In this document: positions 35,033 through 43,481 of the stretch, one piece after another
Layout: every line of letters starts with the position of its first letter
How positions within the stretch are numbered: the stretch's first letter is position 1
NCBI RefSeq assembly: GCF_004137355.1
Contig: NZ_SDVB01000380.1
Coordinates: 124,001-188,000 of the forward strand
Direction: 5' to 3'
Length of the DNA: 64,000 bases
Source of the DNA: Ciceribacter ferrooxidans
Lineage (GTDB): Bacteria > Pseudomonadota > Alphaproteobacteria > Rhizobiales > Rhizobiaceae
Position numbers and translations under genes: made by a program
Notes under the pieces: model-generated
Databases searched by the model: none
What the model saw: only the letters and a program-made list of their open reading frames with translations
Told to the model about the DNA's origin: nothing

Positions 35033-35446
35033 TCAACCGATCTTGATCAACTTGTCGTTACCGCGTTCCGCCTCGCTGCGGGCATCGAATTCGGCGCGGG
35101 CGGCGTGGATCTGGTTATAGTTCTCGAAAACCCAGCCGCCGAACGCCTGGATCGGCTCGGAAAAGGACCGGCCGAGTTCGGTCAGTTCGTATTCGACCCG
35201 CGGCGGCACCGTCGCGTAGACGGTTCGACGCACCATGCCGTCGCGCTCAAGCGCGCGCAGCGTCAGCGTCAGCATGCGCTGCGATACACCGACGACCGTG
35301 CGCTTGATGTCGCTGAAGCGCTGCGGGCCGTTTCTGAGCACCATGATGATGAGAACGGTCCATTTGTCGCCGAGCCGTGACAGCATTTCGCTGACGGTCG
35401 GACACTTGCCTGGGTCAAAGCTCGAACACATTACACTTACCTCCAT
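35033..35446 (-). CDS. HxlR-family winged-helix regulator
   Basis: A 137-residue HxlR protein: CPTVSEMLSRLGDKWTVLII, RFSDIKRTVVGVSQRMLTLT and the wing RTVYATVPPRVEYELTELGR. A Cys shortly before the core (GKCPT) is the redox-active residue in members such as HypR or QorR. It is divergent from a nitroreductase-family gene, a common pair in which the regulator senses quinones or electrophiles. Confidence 0.92.
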   Translation of the reverse strand: MEVSVMCSSFDPGKCPTVSEMLSRLGDKWTVLIIMVLRNGPQRFSDIKRTVVGVSQRMLTLTLRALERDGMVRRTVYATVPPRVEYELTELGRSFSEPIQAFGGWVFENYNQIHAARAEFDARSEAERGNDKLIKIG

Positions 35447-35504
35447 GTGACTTGGTATAACGCATGTGCCTTCTTGTGTCTCGTGTAGAGTTACATATTT
35501 AGGT

Positions 35505-35525
35505 CTGGTTACGTTTCGTTACCAG
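35505..35525. promoter_or_regulatory. Putative HxlR operator
   Basis: CTGGTTAC and GTTACCAG, separated by 5 nt, form an inverted repeat with one mismatch in the divergent region between hxlR and the nitroreductase gene. Confidence 0.45.
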
Positions 35526-35591
35526 GTTTCAGAAGGTGCCTCGCCAGAATGGCCGGCGCTTCGGAAACCACCAGACCAGAAAGGTACTCTC

Positions 35592-36224
35592 ATGCTCCTC
35601 GACAAGCTCAACTGGCGTTACGCGACCAAGAAGATGGACCCGACCAAGGTCGTCCCCGACGACAAGGTCGAGCGGATACTCGAAGCTGCTCGGCTGGCGC
35701 CGACGTCCAGCGGCCTGCAGCCCTATGAAGTGATCGTGGTCACCAACCCGGAGGTGCGCGCCCGCATTCGCGAGGTCGCCTGGAACCAGGCTCAGGTCAC
35801 CGACGGCTCGCACCTGCTCGTCTTCGCCGCCTGGGACAACTACACGCCCGAGCGGATCAACCAGATGTTCGACCTCGTCAATGAGGAGCGCGGCTTCAGG
35901 AACGAGGGCTGGGAAAACTACCGTCAGATGCTGCTCAACAACTACCCGCAGCGCGATCCGGAGGTGAATTTCCAGCATGCCGCCCGGCAGGCCTATATCG
36001 GCTTTGGCTTGGCGCTGACGGCTGCCGCGTTCGAGGGCGTGGATGCGACACCGATGGAAGGCTTCGAGCCGGACAAGCTCGACGAAATCCTCGGTCTGCG
36101 CGAACGCGGCCTTCGCTCGGTGACGATCATGCCGCTCGGCTACCGTGAGGTGGAAAGCGACTGGCTGGTAAACCTCAAGAAGGTTCGTCGTCCGAAGGAC
36201 AGCTTCGTCAGCGTCGTCGCTTGA
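35592..36224 (+). CDS. Nitroreductase-family NAD(P)H-dependent oxidoreductase
   Basis: A 210-residue FMN-binding nitroreductase-like enzyme (NfsB/DrgA type). FMN contacts are in WRYATKKMDP near the start and ARLAPTSSGLQPYEVIVV; the C-terminal part has RGLRSVTIMPLGYRE. ATG 35592 has AAGG 9 nt upstream. Divergence from an HxlR regulator suggests induction by quinones or nitroaromatics. Confidence 0.92.
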   Translation: MLLDKLNWRYATKKMDPTKVVPDDKVERILEAARLAPTSSGLQPYEVIVVTNPEVRARIREVAWNQAQVTDGSHLLVFAAWDNYTPERINQMFDLVNEERGFRNEGWENYRQMLLNNYPQRDPEVNFQHAARQAYIGFGLALTAAAFEGVDATPMEGFEPDKLDEILGLRERGLRSVTIMPLGYREVESDWLVNLKKVRRPKDSFVSVVA

Positions 36225-36531
36225 ACGACGAAGGCGCGCCGTATCCTCCCAAGGCGGCGCGCCTGAACGCCTGTGGCTATCCAGGGACGTTTGGTCATAT
36301 TTTGCGCCGTAAGGCGGAAGAGGGAAATAACGTCGCTCGGCAAGCCGGTATGATGGTGCGATAAGAGGCCATCGTTCGCGGATGCATGGCACCTATGCAG
36401 GCCGCGAGTTTGAAAGGGAATGGTAGGGAATGGTAGACCGGCGTCTCATGCGTCGAATGTGTTGCTCGCGGTAAGTACCGAGAGAACGCCCATCCGTGGC
36501 CCATTTGCGGCCTTCTACCGAAGAGAAATTT
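36225..36531 (+). other. Structured intergenic leader region before metNIQ
   Basis: No gene was seen in these 307 bases. The region holds a two-part hairpin (CGCGG 36377-36381 with CCGCG 36402-36406, and inside it TGCAT with ATGCA) and a direct repeat GGGAATGGTA at about 36416-36435. It may be the 5' leader of the methionine importer. I compared it from memory with SAM-II and did not find that core. Confidence 0.4.
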
Positions 36532-36579
36532 CATGAACAGACGAAGCAGCGGGATCTCGCTCGTGCCGGAGGGGGCGTG
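36532..36579 (+). CDS. Possible 15-residue upstream peptide coupled to metN
   Basis: ATG 36532 opens [15 protein letters not shown] and stops at TGA 36577-36579, directly adjoining the metN ATG at 36580 (GCGTGATG). GAAGAG lies about 8 nt upstream. The frame contains the metN ribosome site GGAGGGGG, so translation of the peptide would affect metN initiation. It contains no Met besides the start, so it is not an obvious Met-attenuation peptide. Confidence 0.35.
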
Positions 36580-37662
36580 ATGTCGGTCGTCGCACATCTC
36601 CCGAAGGCCGGCACGCAGCCGATGGTGACGTTCGAAGGTGTCACAAAGCGCTTCGGCGGCAGCGCCGGCCGTCCCACGTTTTCCGCGCTCGCCGGTGTGG
36701 ACTTTGCCGTGGCGCGCGGTTCGATTACCGGCATCATCGGCCGGTCCGGGGCGGGCAAGTCGACACTGATCCGGTTGGTCAACGGACTGGAGACACCCAC
36801 CACCGGCCGCGTGACGGTCGACGGCGTCGATGTCGGTGCGCTCGACGAGGCGGGCCTGCGATCGCTGCGGCGGCAGATCGGAATGATCTTCCAGCACTTC
36901 AACCTGCTTTCCTCGCGCACCGTGCGCGACAACATCGCGCTGCCGCTCGAAATCGCCGGCGTCGACGCCCGGACGATCGAGGCGAAGGTCGGGCCGCTGA
37001 TGGACTTGGTCGGCCTCGGCGACAAGGCGAAGCGCTATCCGGCCGAGCTTTCCGGCGGGCAGAAGCAGCGGGTCGGGATCGCACGGGCGCTTGCAACGGA
37101 GCCGAAGCTCCTGCTCTCCGACGAAGCGACGTCGGCGCTCGACCCCGAGACCACGCAATCCATCCTCGATCTCCTGAAGCGGATCAACCGCGAGCTTGGC
37201 CTCACCGTGCTCTTGATTACCCATGAGATGGAGGTCGTGAAGACCATCGCCTCCGATGTGGCGGTGATCGATCAGGGTCTCATCGTCGAGCAGGGGCGGA
37301 CCTTCGATGTCTTCACGCGCCCGCAGCACGAAACAACGAGGGCGTTGCTCTCGGCCGCGGTCGGCGTGAAACTGCCGGAGTGGATCAGCAGCGATCTCGC
37401 CAGCGCGCCGAACCCCGGCGACCGGGCCTTCGTGCGGCTCATTTTCTTCGGAGAGACGGCCTTCCAGCCGCTGACCGCACGGCTCGCCGCCGAGATCGGC
37501 GCCGACCTCAACATCCTTGCGGGTGCGATCGACGAGATTGCCGGCGAGCCGTTCGGCTCGCTCGTCGTTTCCTATCCTGCCGACGCGGCGACGCTGGAGC
37601 GGGCAGGGCGCTTCTACCGCGAAACCGGTCTCACCACGGAGGTGCTCGGCTATGGCGCCTGA
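36580..37662 (+). CDS. metN: D/L-methionine ABC importer ATPase MetN
   Basis: A 360-residue ABC ATPase with Walker A GRSGAGKS, signature LSGGQKQR and Walker [15 protein letters not shown], the last being typical of MetN. The C-terminal NIL (ACT-like) domain from about residue 265 ([13 protein letters not shown]) is the inward methionine-sensing domain that inhibits transport when methionine is high. ATG 36580 follows GGAGGGGG. First gene of metNIQ. Confidence 0.95.
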   Translation: MSVVAHLPKAGTQPMVTFEGVTKRFGGSAGRPTFSALAGVDFAVARGSITGIIGRSGAGKSTLIRLVNGLETPTTGRVTVDGVDVGALDEAGLRSLRRQIGMIFQHFNLLSSRTVRDNIALPLEIAGVDARTIEAKVGPLMDLVGLGDKAKRYPAELSGGQKQRVGIARALATEPKLLLSDEATSALDPETTQSILDLLKRINRELGLTVLLITHEMEVVKTIASDVAVIDQGLIVEQGRTFDVFTRPQHETTRALLSAAVGVKLPEWISSDLASAPNPGDRAFVRLIFFGETAFQPLTARLAAEIGADLNILAGAIDEIAGEPFGSLVVSYPADAATLERAGRFYRETGLTTEVLGYGA

Positions 37663-38320
37663 CATGCTCGCCGGCCTTCTCTTCAAGGCATTGCTGCAGA
37701 CATTGCAGATGGTCGCTGCCGCCGGTCTCATCGGCACGCTCGTCGGCCTGCCGATGGGGATCTTTCTCGCGACCAGCGGCAGGGGAGAGCTCTTCGAGGC
37801 GCCGCTCACCAACCGCATCGTCGGTCTGGTCGTCAACGCGCTGCGCTCGACGCCCTTCATCATCCTCGTGGTTGCGATCATTCCCCTGACGCGGTTCATC
37901 ACCGGCACCTCGATCGGCACGATCGCCGCGATCGTTCCCCTGACGATCTCGACCATTCCCTTCATCGCCCGCCTGATCGAGGCGGCGATCCGCGAGGTCG
38001 ACAAGGGGCTCATCGAGGCGGCGCGTGCAATGGGCGCGACACCAGTCCAGATCGTCATGAAGGTGCTGCTCGCCGAGGCCAGGCCCGGGATCACGCTCGC
38101 GCTGACACTGACGGTCGTCAGCCTCATCGGCTACTCCGCCATGGTCGGCGCGGTCGGTGGCGGCGGGCTCGGCGATCTCGGCATCCGTTATGGTTACCAG
38201 CGCTTCATGCCCGAAGTGATGCTCGCCGTCGTCGTCGTGCTCATCCTGCTCGTCCAGGCCGTGCAGAGCGCCGGCGATGCGCTCGCCCGGCGCTTCGACA
38301 AGCGCAGCCGAAAGAACTGA
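37652..38320 (+). CDS. metI: Methionine ABC importer permease MetI
   Basis: A 222-residue permease with five helices. The coupling motif is [22 protein letters not shown] 37652 lies 9 nt after GGAGG and overlaps metN by 11 bp; ATG 37664 is a weaker option. It forms the homodimeric channel for methionine. Confidence 0.95.
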   Translation: MAPDMLAGLLFKALLQTLQMVAAAGLIGTLVGLPMGIFLATSGRGELFEAPLTNRIVGLVVNALRSTPFIILVVAIIPLTRFITGTSIGTIAAIVPLTISTIPFIARLIEAAIREVDKGLIEAARAMGATPVQIVMKVLLAEARPGITLALTLTVVSLIGYSAMVGAVGGGGLGDLGIRYGYQRFMPEVMLAVVVVLILLVQAVQSAGDALARRFDKRSRKN

Positions 38321-38355
38321 AACCTCCCTTTCAGGAAACCCAAGGAGAAAAGACA

Positions 38356-39135
38356 ATGAGGAAACTGATCGTCGCTGCCGCTATCGCAGCCCTGTTTTCC
38401 GCCGGTGCGGCGCTCGCCGAAGACATCAAGGTCGGCGTGACCGCCGGCGAGCACGCCCAGATCATGGAAAAGGTCAAGGAAATCGCTGCGAAGAAGGGCC
38501 TGAACATCGATATCGTCGAGTTCTCCGACTACGTCGTGCCGAACCAGGCGCTGGCAGACGGCGACCTCAATGCCAACTCGTTCCAGCATCAACCCTATCT
38601 CGACAACCAGATCGCCGACCGCGGTTTCGACATCGTCAGCGTCGGCACGACCATCACCACCCCGATGGGCGTCTATTCCAAGAAGGTGAAGAGCCTCGAC
38701 GAGCTGCAGGACGGTGCGACCGTCGCGATCCCGAATGACCCGACCAACGGCGGCCGCGCGCTGCTCGTGCTCGCCTCGAAGGGGCTCATCAAGGTCAACT
38801 CCGAAGCCGGCCTGAAGGTCGGTCCGGCCGACGTCACCGAGAACCCGAAGAACATCCAGTTCGCTGAGCTCGACGCCGCCCAGCTGCCGCGCTCGCTGGA
38901 CGACGTCGACGCCGCCGTGATCAACACCAACTACGCGATGGAAGCCGGCCTGCACCCGAAGAAGGATGCGATCGCCATCGAAGGCGAGAAGTCGCCCTAT
39001 GCCAACGTGATCGCGGTGCGCACCGCCGACAAGGACGCGCCCTGGGTGAAGACGCTGGTCGAGTCCTATCATGACGACAGCATCAAGGCCTTCATCAACG
39101 AGGAATTCAAGGGCGCCCTCATCCCGGCGTTCTGA
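38356..39135 (+). CDS. metQ: Methionine-binding protein MetQ
   Basis: A 259-residue NlpA-family binding protein. The signal peptide ends near ALA-EDIK and has no lipobox cysteine, so it is a soluble periplasmic form and not a lipoprotein. Family motifs are IKVGVTAGEHAQIMEKVKEI, DGDLNANSFQHQPYLD and VAIPNDPTNGGRALLVLAS. It is third in metNIQ and followed by a strong terminator. Confidence 0.95.
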   Translation: MRKLIVAAAIAALFSAGAALAEDIKVGVTAGEHAQIMEKVKEIAAKKGLNIDIVEFSDYVVPNQALADGDLNANSFQHQPYLDNQIADRGFDIVSVGTTITTPMGVYSKKVKSLDELQDGATVAIPNDPTNGGRALLVLASKGLIKVNSEAGLKVGPADVTENPKNIQFAELDAAQLPRSLDDVDAAVINTNYAMEAGLHPKKDAIAIEGEKSPYANVIAVRTADKDAPWVKTLVESYHDDSIKAFINEEFKGALIPAF

Positions 39136-39164
39136 TCCTTCTGGACAATCGGCAGACGACAGAG

Positions 39165-39192
39165 CCCCCTCCTCGCGGAGGGGGTTTTCGTT
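39165..39192 (+). terminator. Rho-independent terminator of metNIQ
   Basis: Perfect stem CCCCCTCC/GGAGGGGG with TCGC tetraloop, then TTTTCGTTT. Confidence 0.93.
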
Positions 39193-39212
39193 TCAGCGTG
39201 GCGCTTGCGCCG

Positions 39213-39587
39213 TCAGCTCGCGTCGCCTTCGTTGAACACCCTGAGGCGATGGCCGTCCGGATCGGCGGCGAGGAAGGTGCGGCCGAACACCATGTCCGCC
39301 GGCTCATTGAGGATCGTCGCGCCGGCGCGCTTCCATTCCTCGAAGCGGCGGTCAACGTCGGCGGGTGTCGCAACGACGAGGCCAACCTCGCTGCCGCCGG
39401 CGGGTGTCGGCGAGGATATGTCGGTGCTCGACGTCGACCAAAGGCCGAGCAGCAGCCCGTCGTTGATTTCGAAGCTGACGAAGGTCGGGTGTGCCTCGAA
39501 GGGCGCCTTGCCGAGGAGGCGGCCGTAGAATTCGGCACTTTTCATCGGGTTGGCGACATAGAGGAGGGCGTAGGCTCGTGCAGTCAT
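39213..39587 (-). CDS. VOC-superfamily (glyoxalase-like) protein
   Basis: A 124-residue protein with the paired beta-alpha-beta-beta-beta modules of the vicinal oxygen chelate fold (ALLYVANPMKSAEFYGRLLG; GRTFLAADPDGHRLRVFNEG). Function ranges from glyoxalase to antibiotic-binding or dioxygenase; the expected metal ligands are only partly present, so binding or resistance is possible. ATG 39587 begins at the fold. It lies downstream of a WYL regulator and shares an operator with it. Confidence 0.88.
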   Translation of the reverse strand: MTARAYALLYVANPMKSAEFYGRLLGKAPFEAHPTFVSFEINDGLLLGLWSTSSTDISSPTPAGGSEVGLVVATPADVDRRFEEWKRAGATILNEPADMVFGRTFLAADPDGHRLRVFNEGDAS

Positions 39588-39636
39588 TTCCGTTTCTCTG
39601 GTTTTCGTTTCGGAATGACCGGACTTTATGTGAAGC

Positions 39637-39657
39637 TGCTGCCAATTTTTGTCAGCA
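39637..39657 (-). promoter_or_regulatory. WYL-regulator operator before the VOC gene
   Basis: TGCTG and CAGCA arms with an 11-nt spacer CCAATTTTTGT. The same arms, spacing and nearly the same spacer occur before the WYL gene itself. Confidence 0.65.
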
Positions 39658-40353
39658 TCAGAACGGAGGCGCACTTATTCCCTGCAACTGCCGCCACTCG
39701 CGGACGAGCTGGAGCCTTCGTTTCGGGTAGCGCACGGCGAGGTTCTCAAGCGCCGTCAGGCGGTCGGTGCGGAAATGGCGGAAGCCTTCGCGCATCTCGC
39801 ACCAGGCGACGATGATCCGCTGGCTGTCGAAATAGCCGAGCGCAATCGGCCAGATGTCCCGTTCGCTCGAGCTGCCGTCGCCGTCGCGATAACCTATCCG
39901 CAGCTTGTGCTCGGCGCGGATGGCCTGCCGCACCAGCGCGACGTCGACGATACCGTCGTTCGTCTTTCCGCCGGGCCCGACCATCAGGCCAGATGTCGAG
40001 AGGTGTTGCCGGAGATCGGTCGGCAGCACCGCCTCGATTTTGGCAAGGGCATTGTGTGCCGCGTCGTTAAGCCCGCCGTCGCCGCGGCTCGCCACCCAGC
40101 GGAAACCGAGGACGAGCGCCTCGATCTCTTCCGGCGAAAACATCAGGGGCGGCAGCATGTAGCCGGGGCGCAGCATGTAGCCGACGCCGGCTTCCCCGTC
40201 GATGTCGGCGCCTTGCGTCTGCAACGAGGCGATGTCGCGGTAAAGCGTGCGCAGCGATATGCCGAGCGTTTCCGCAAGCACGCGGCCGCTCACCGGCCGG
40301 CGATGCTGGCGCAGGACCTGAAGCAGTTGCAGGAGGCGTTCGGAACGGCTCAT
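39658..40353 (-). CDS. YafY-type HTH/WYL-domain regulator
   Basis: A 231-residue DeoR/YafY-like regulator. The N-terminal helix-turn-helix is RPVSGRVLAETLGISLRTLY, and the WYL domain (about residues 130-200) has KLRIGYRDGDGSSSERDIWP and SQRIIVAWCEMREGFRHFR. WYL domains bind nucleic-acid or small ligands. It lies just upstream of the VOC gene, on the same strand, and has an 11-bp-arm inverted repeat next to its own start codon. Confidence 0.92.
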   Translation of the reverse strand: MSRSERLLQLLQVLRQHRRPVSGRVLAETLGISLRTLYRDIASLQTQGADIDGEAGVGYMLRPGYMLPPLMFSPEEIEALVLGFRWVASRGDGGLNDAAHNALAKIEAVLPTDLRQHLSTSGLMVGPGGKTNDGIVDVALVRQAIRAEHKLRIGYRDGDGSSSERDIWPIALGYFDSQRIIVAWCEMREGFRHFRTDRLTALENLAVRYPKRRLQLVREWRQLQGISAPPF

Positions 40354-40356
40354 CGG

Positions 40357-40389
40357 TATTCCTGCTGGCAGATTTTGTCAGCAGGAATA
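40357..40389 (-). promoter_or_regulatory. WYL-regulator autoregulatory operator
   Basis: TATTCCTGCTG and CAGCAGGAATA form a perfect inverted repeat with an 11-nt spacer GCAGATTTTGT, four bases before the WYL start codon. The inner part matches the site before the VOC gene. Confidence 0.75.
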
Positions 40390-40440
40390 GGGCAACTCCA
40401 CGCATTTGACCAGTCCGTGAGCCGGAGGAAAACATCGCAC

Positions 40441-41349
40441 TCAGCGGCTGGCTTCGAGCCAGAGGGCCTCGATGATGCGGGCTTCGGCCTTCGGTGGATC
40501 GGCGAAGAGGCGTTCGGCGCTCTCCAGCGCCTCGCGCCGCAGCGCCTGTTGCTGGCGGATGACCGCACCCAACAGGTGTGCAAGCTCCGCGCCGCCGTTC
40601 AGGACATCGGGCTCACGGTCGAGAAGGGCGACCAGTAGCGCCAGATCGTGTTCGTGACCGAGGACGGCAACGAGCGCCTTGGCCTCAGCGAGCTTGGCGG
40701 CCATTGCGGAAGGCCACAGGTCGCGCAGGAGGGCGAGGTGCATCGAATAGTCCTGCGCGCATTTGCGCAGCTCGTGGAAGACTTCTTCGTGGGCATCTGT
40801 CCGGCAGGCCGCGCCGGCGTCTCTCGCGCGTGAAAGATTGCTCCGCCATCCCCCGGCAATGCGCTTCGCCGTCGCCTGCCGGCCGTCGTCGAAGGAAAGC
40901 TCGTCGAGCGCCCGGATCGCGTCGCGGCATGCCACGACGGCGGCTTCCGCCTTTTGTGGAAGGTCGACTTCGTTCTCCGACATGGCGTCCCTTCTTGCCG
41001 TGAGGGCCGTCCGGGCATGAGCGAGCGCCTCCCGCTCCTCGGCGTTGAGCGCATGGTCTTCGAGATAGGCCGCGGTCTCGATGAGGGCGGTCGCATCGCG
41101 CACCAATGAGAGGGCATGGGCGGTTTCCCGCAGGCGCGTGTTCTCCTGCTTCTGGAAATCCTTCGCGTCCGCCGCCACCAGACGGTAGAGCGCGCGCACG
41201 CGCTTCAGCTTCCGGCGGGCCTGATGGATGGCTTCGTGCAGGCCCTCGGGCTGCTCCGTGATGAGGGTGATTGCCCGCTCGAGTTGCCCGCCTGCCGCCT
41301 TGCGCAGTTCCCTGGTGAAGGGACGGTCCGGCCTAATTCGGTAGGCCAT
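40441..41349 (-). CDS. CHAD-domain protein
   Basis: A 302-residue alpha-helical CHAD protein. Conserved His and basic residues appear in GLHEAIHQARRKLKRVRALY and EEVFHELRKCAQDYSMHLAL, the surfaces that bind polyphosphate in characterised CHAD domains. It begins inside the 3' end of the CYTH gene (17-bp overlap), so the two are translationally coupled. The pair is the split form of CYTH-CHAD fusion proteins. Confidence 0.92.
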   Translation of the reverse strand: MAYRIRPDRPFTRELRKAAGGQLERAITLITEQPEGLHEAIHQARRKLKRVRALYRLVAADAKDFQKQENTRLRETAHALSLVRDATALIETAAYLEDHALNAEEREALAHARTALTARRDAMSENEVDLPQKAEAAVVACRDAIRALDELSFDDGRQATAKRIAGGWRSNLSRARDAGAACRTDAHEEVFHELRKCAQDYSMHLALLRDLWPSAMAAKLAEAKALVAVLGHEHDLALLVALLDREPDVLNGGAELAHLLGAVIRQQQALRREALESAERLFADPPKAEARIIEALWLEASR

Positions 41350-41821
41350 AAAGCGCGTCCTGCTGCAGCTTCTCGGTCGCCAGAGCCTGATTGGAATAGC
41401 GCCGGTCTCCTGTCACTTCCCGCCCGATCCAGTGGGGCAGGGACGGGGCGTCGCTTTCGTTGCGCAGTTCCACCTCGGCGATCACCAATCCCTGGTAGGC
41501 GCCCTCGTAGACATCGATCTCCCAGATGAAGCCGTGATGCTCGACGGTGTAACGCACCTTTTCAATCACGTTGCCGACGGCAAGTGCGATCATCTCCTCG
41601 GCGTCCTCGAGGGCGATCGGATATTCGAACTCGTCGCGGATCAGCGAATTCTGGCCGATCTTGACCGTCAGCTGCGCCGAGGTGCCATTCTTCGTCCGCA
41701 CGCGGACGGAGCGGTCTTGCATGAGAACGACATAGGCCTGACGCATCGGCGTCGCGGTCGTCGCGAGCGCCCGCCAATCGTCGTTTGCCACGAGGAACTT
41801 CCGCTCTATCTCCTTGGCCAT
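41333..41821 (-). CDS. CYTH-domain protein (triphosphate tunnel metalloenzyme)
   Basis: A 162-residue CYTH protein starting with the diagnostic MAKEIERKFLV (ExExK). Tunnel residues include SVRVRTKNG, AQLTVKI and WEIDVYEGAYQGLVIAEVEL. Such enzymes hydrolyse inorganic tripolyphosphate or other triphosphates. ATG 41821 is fixed by the ExExK motif although the frame is open far upstream. It is first in a two-gene unit with the CHAD gene and divergent from eda. Confidence 0.93.
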   Translation of the reverse strand: MAKEIERKFLVANDDWRALATTATPMRQAYVVLMQDRSVRVRTKNGTSAQLTVKIGQNSLIRDEFEYPIALEDAEEMIALAVGNVIEKVRYTVEHHGFIWEIDVYEGAYQGLVIAEVELRNESDAPSLPHWIGREVTGDRRYSNQALATEKLQQDALYGLPN

Positions 41822-41978
41822 GGACCCGTTCCGGTTTCCGCCCTGCGGGGTTACCGTACAGGAAGTCTGAAATCCGTCAAACGGCGCGGGCATGAGCGTG
41901 CGCATTTGTCTCGACAAGGCGGGCCTGTCGCTATATCGATCTGTCAATTTCAATCGTTTTAAGAAAGGGAGCCGGACC

Positions 41979-42617
41979 ATGGGCGCCAAAACCGAAAAGC
42001 TTCTTTCGACCCTGAAACTGCAGCCGGTGGTGCCGGTGCTGATCGTCGAGGATGCGGCGACGGCGGTGCCGCTCGCGCGGGCATTGGTCGCCGGCGGGCT
42101 GAAGGCGATCGAGATTACCATGCGGACCGATGCCGCGCTGGAAGCCGTACGCCGCGTGGCGGCCGAAGTCGAGGGTGCGGTCGTCGGCGCAGGCACGATC
42201 CTCAATCCCGCGCATTTCGAAGCGGCCGTCGAAGCCGGTTCGCAGTTCATCGTCAGCCCCGGCACGACGCGCGAGCTCATCCACGCCGCGCGGTCTTCGG
42301 ATATTCCGCTGCTTCCCGGTGCTGCGACCGCGAGCGAAGTCATGCAGTTGCGCGAGGAAGGCTATCAGGTCCTGAAATTCTTCCCCGCCGAACAGGCGGG
42401 CGGCGCCGCTTACCTGAGGGCGCTGTCGTCGCCGCTCGCCGGCACGCTCTTCTGCCCGACGGGCGGCATTTCGCTCAAGAACGCGATGGACTATCTGTCG
42501 CTGCCGAACGTCGTCTGCGTCGGCGGTTCCTGGGTGGCGCCGAAGGAGATGGTCGCCGCCGGCGACTGGGCAGGCATCACCCGGCTTGCTTCGGAGGCGG
42601 CGGCTCTGCGGGGCTGA
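41979..42617 (+). CDS. eda: KDPG/KHG aldolase
   Basis: A 212-residue class I aldolase of the Entner-Doudoroff pathway, cleaving 2-keto-3-deoxy-6-phosphogluconate to pyruvate and glyceraldehyde 3-phosphate. The Schiff-base lysine is K133 (QVLKFFPAEQAGG) and the general base E45 (IEITMRT), at the same numbers as in E. coli Eda. AAGGGAG lies upstream of ATG 41979; the longer frame is not family-like. No edd or zwf lies nearby. Confidence 0.95.
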   Translation: MGAKTEKLLSTLKLQPVVPVLIVEDAATAVPLARALVAGGLKAIEITMRTDAALEAVRRVAAEVEGAVVGAGTILNPAHFEAAVEAGSQFIVSPGTTRELIHAARSSDIPLLPGAATASEVMQLREEGYQVLKFFPAEQAGGAAYLRALSSPLAGTLFCPTGGISLKNAMDYLSLPNVVCVGGSWVAPKEMVAAGDWAGITRLASEAAALRG

Positions 42618-42701
42618 TCGGGCAGGCGGCGTCGCCATCTTTGCATTGTCACGATCGGCTACCTATGTAGCGTTGAACGAGTGCACAACACGGAGATGGC
42701 G

Positions 42702-43400
42702 ATGCTCGACGCGAAGAAGCTTCTGGATCAATTCCTCGGTTCGCAGGTTCCAGGGACTACCGGGACGGTCAAGGAAAAGGCAGGCGACATCACCCGGCTC
42801 GCCAAGGACAATCCGCTCGCAACCGGCGCGATCCTCGCTGCTGTTCTCGGCACCAAGACGGGACGCAAGCTCGCCGGCAATGTCGCGACCATCGGCGGCC
42901 TCGCCGCGATCGCAGGTCTCGGTTACCAGGCCTACAAGAACTATCAGGCCGGCAAGGCGCCGCAGACGGCGCCCGCCGCCTCAGAGCCCGTTCTGCTTCC
43001 CCCGCCGGCCGATTCGCCGTTCAGCCCGGAGGCCACGGCCGCGGGGAACGAGTTTGCGCTGACGCTGGTCCGGGCGATGATCGCGGCCGCCAAGTCCGAC
43101 GGTCACGTCGATGATGCTGAGCGCGCCCGCATCCTGGACAAGATCCACTCCACCGCGCTCGATGCGGAGGCCGAGGCCTTCATCGCCGAGGAGCTCGCCC
43201 GGCCGACGGATGTCGAGGCGCTGGTGGCGGCGGCAAAGACCGAAGCCCAGAAAGTGGAGCTCTTCACGGCGTCGCGGCTCGCGATCGATCCGGACAGCCG
43301 GGCCGAACGCGGCTATCTCGACATGCTCGCCGGACGGCTCGGCCTTGCCGACGGTCTGGTCGACCATATCGAGGCGACAGTCGCGGGTGCCACCGTCTGA
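42702..43400 (+). CDS. DUF533/YebE-like protein with TerB-like domain
   Basis: A 232-residue protein. An N-terminal segment has a glycine-rich hydrophobic stretch (GNVATIGGLAAIAGLGYQAY), then a Pro/Ala linker, then a helical TerB-like domain (VRAMIAAAKSDGHVDDAERA, LFTASRLAIDPDSRAERGYL). The family is widespread and uncharacterised; YebE of E. coli belongs to an envelope-stress regulon. ATG 42702 lies 6 nt after CGGAG; GTG 42681 is an alternative. Confidence 0.88.
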   Translation: MLDAKKLLDQFLGSQVPGTTGTVKEKAGDITRLAKDNPLATGAILAAVLGTKTGRKLAGNVATIGGLAAIAGLGYQAYKNYQAGKAPQTAPAASEPVLLPPPADSPFSPEATAAGNEFALTLVRAMIAAAKSDGHVDDAERARILDKIHSTALDAEAEAFIAEELARPTDVEALVAAAKTEAQKVELFTASRLAIDPDSRAERGYLDMLAGRLGLADGLVDHIEATVAGATV

Positions 43401-43481
43401 GGTCATGACGCCTTCGGATGGCCGGTTGCCTTTGCCGGGCGGCTGGCCTACTGCTTTGCCGGAACATTCCGTGAGGCAGGC

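Noticed and set aside
36225-36531. SAM-II riboswitch before metNIQ
   Set aside because: The expected pseudoknot core sequence was not found when read against the consensus I remember.
36295-38127. A 610-codon - strand frame opposite metNI
   Set aside because: Antisense shadow of two clear genes with low-complexity composition.
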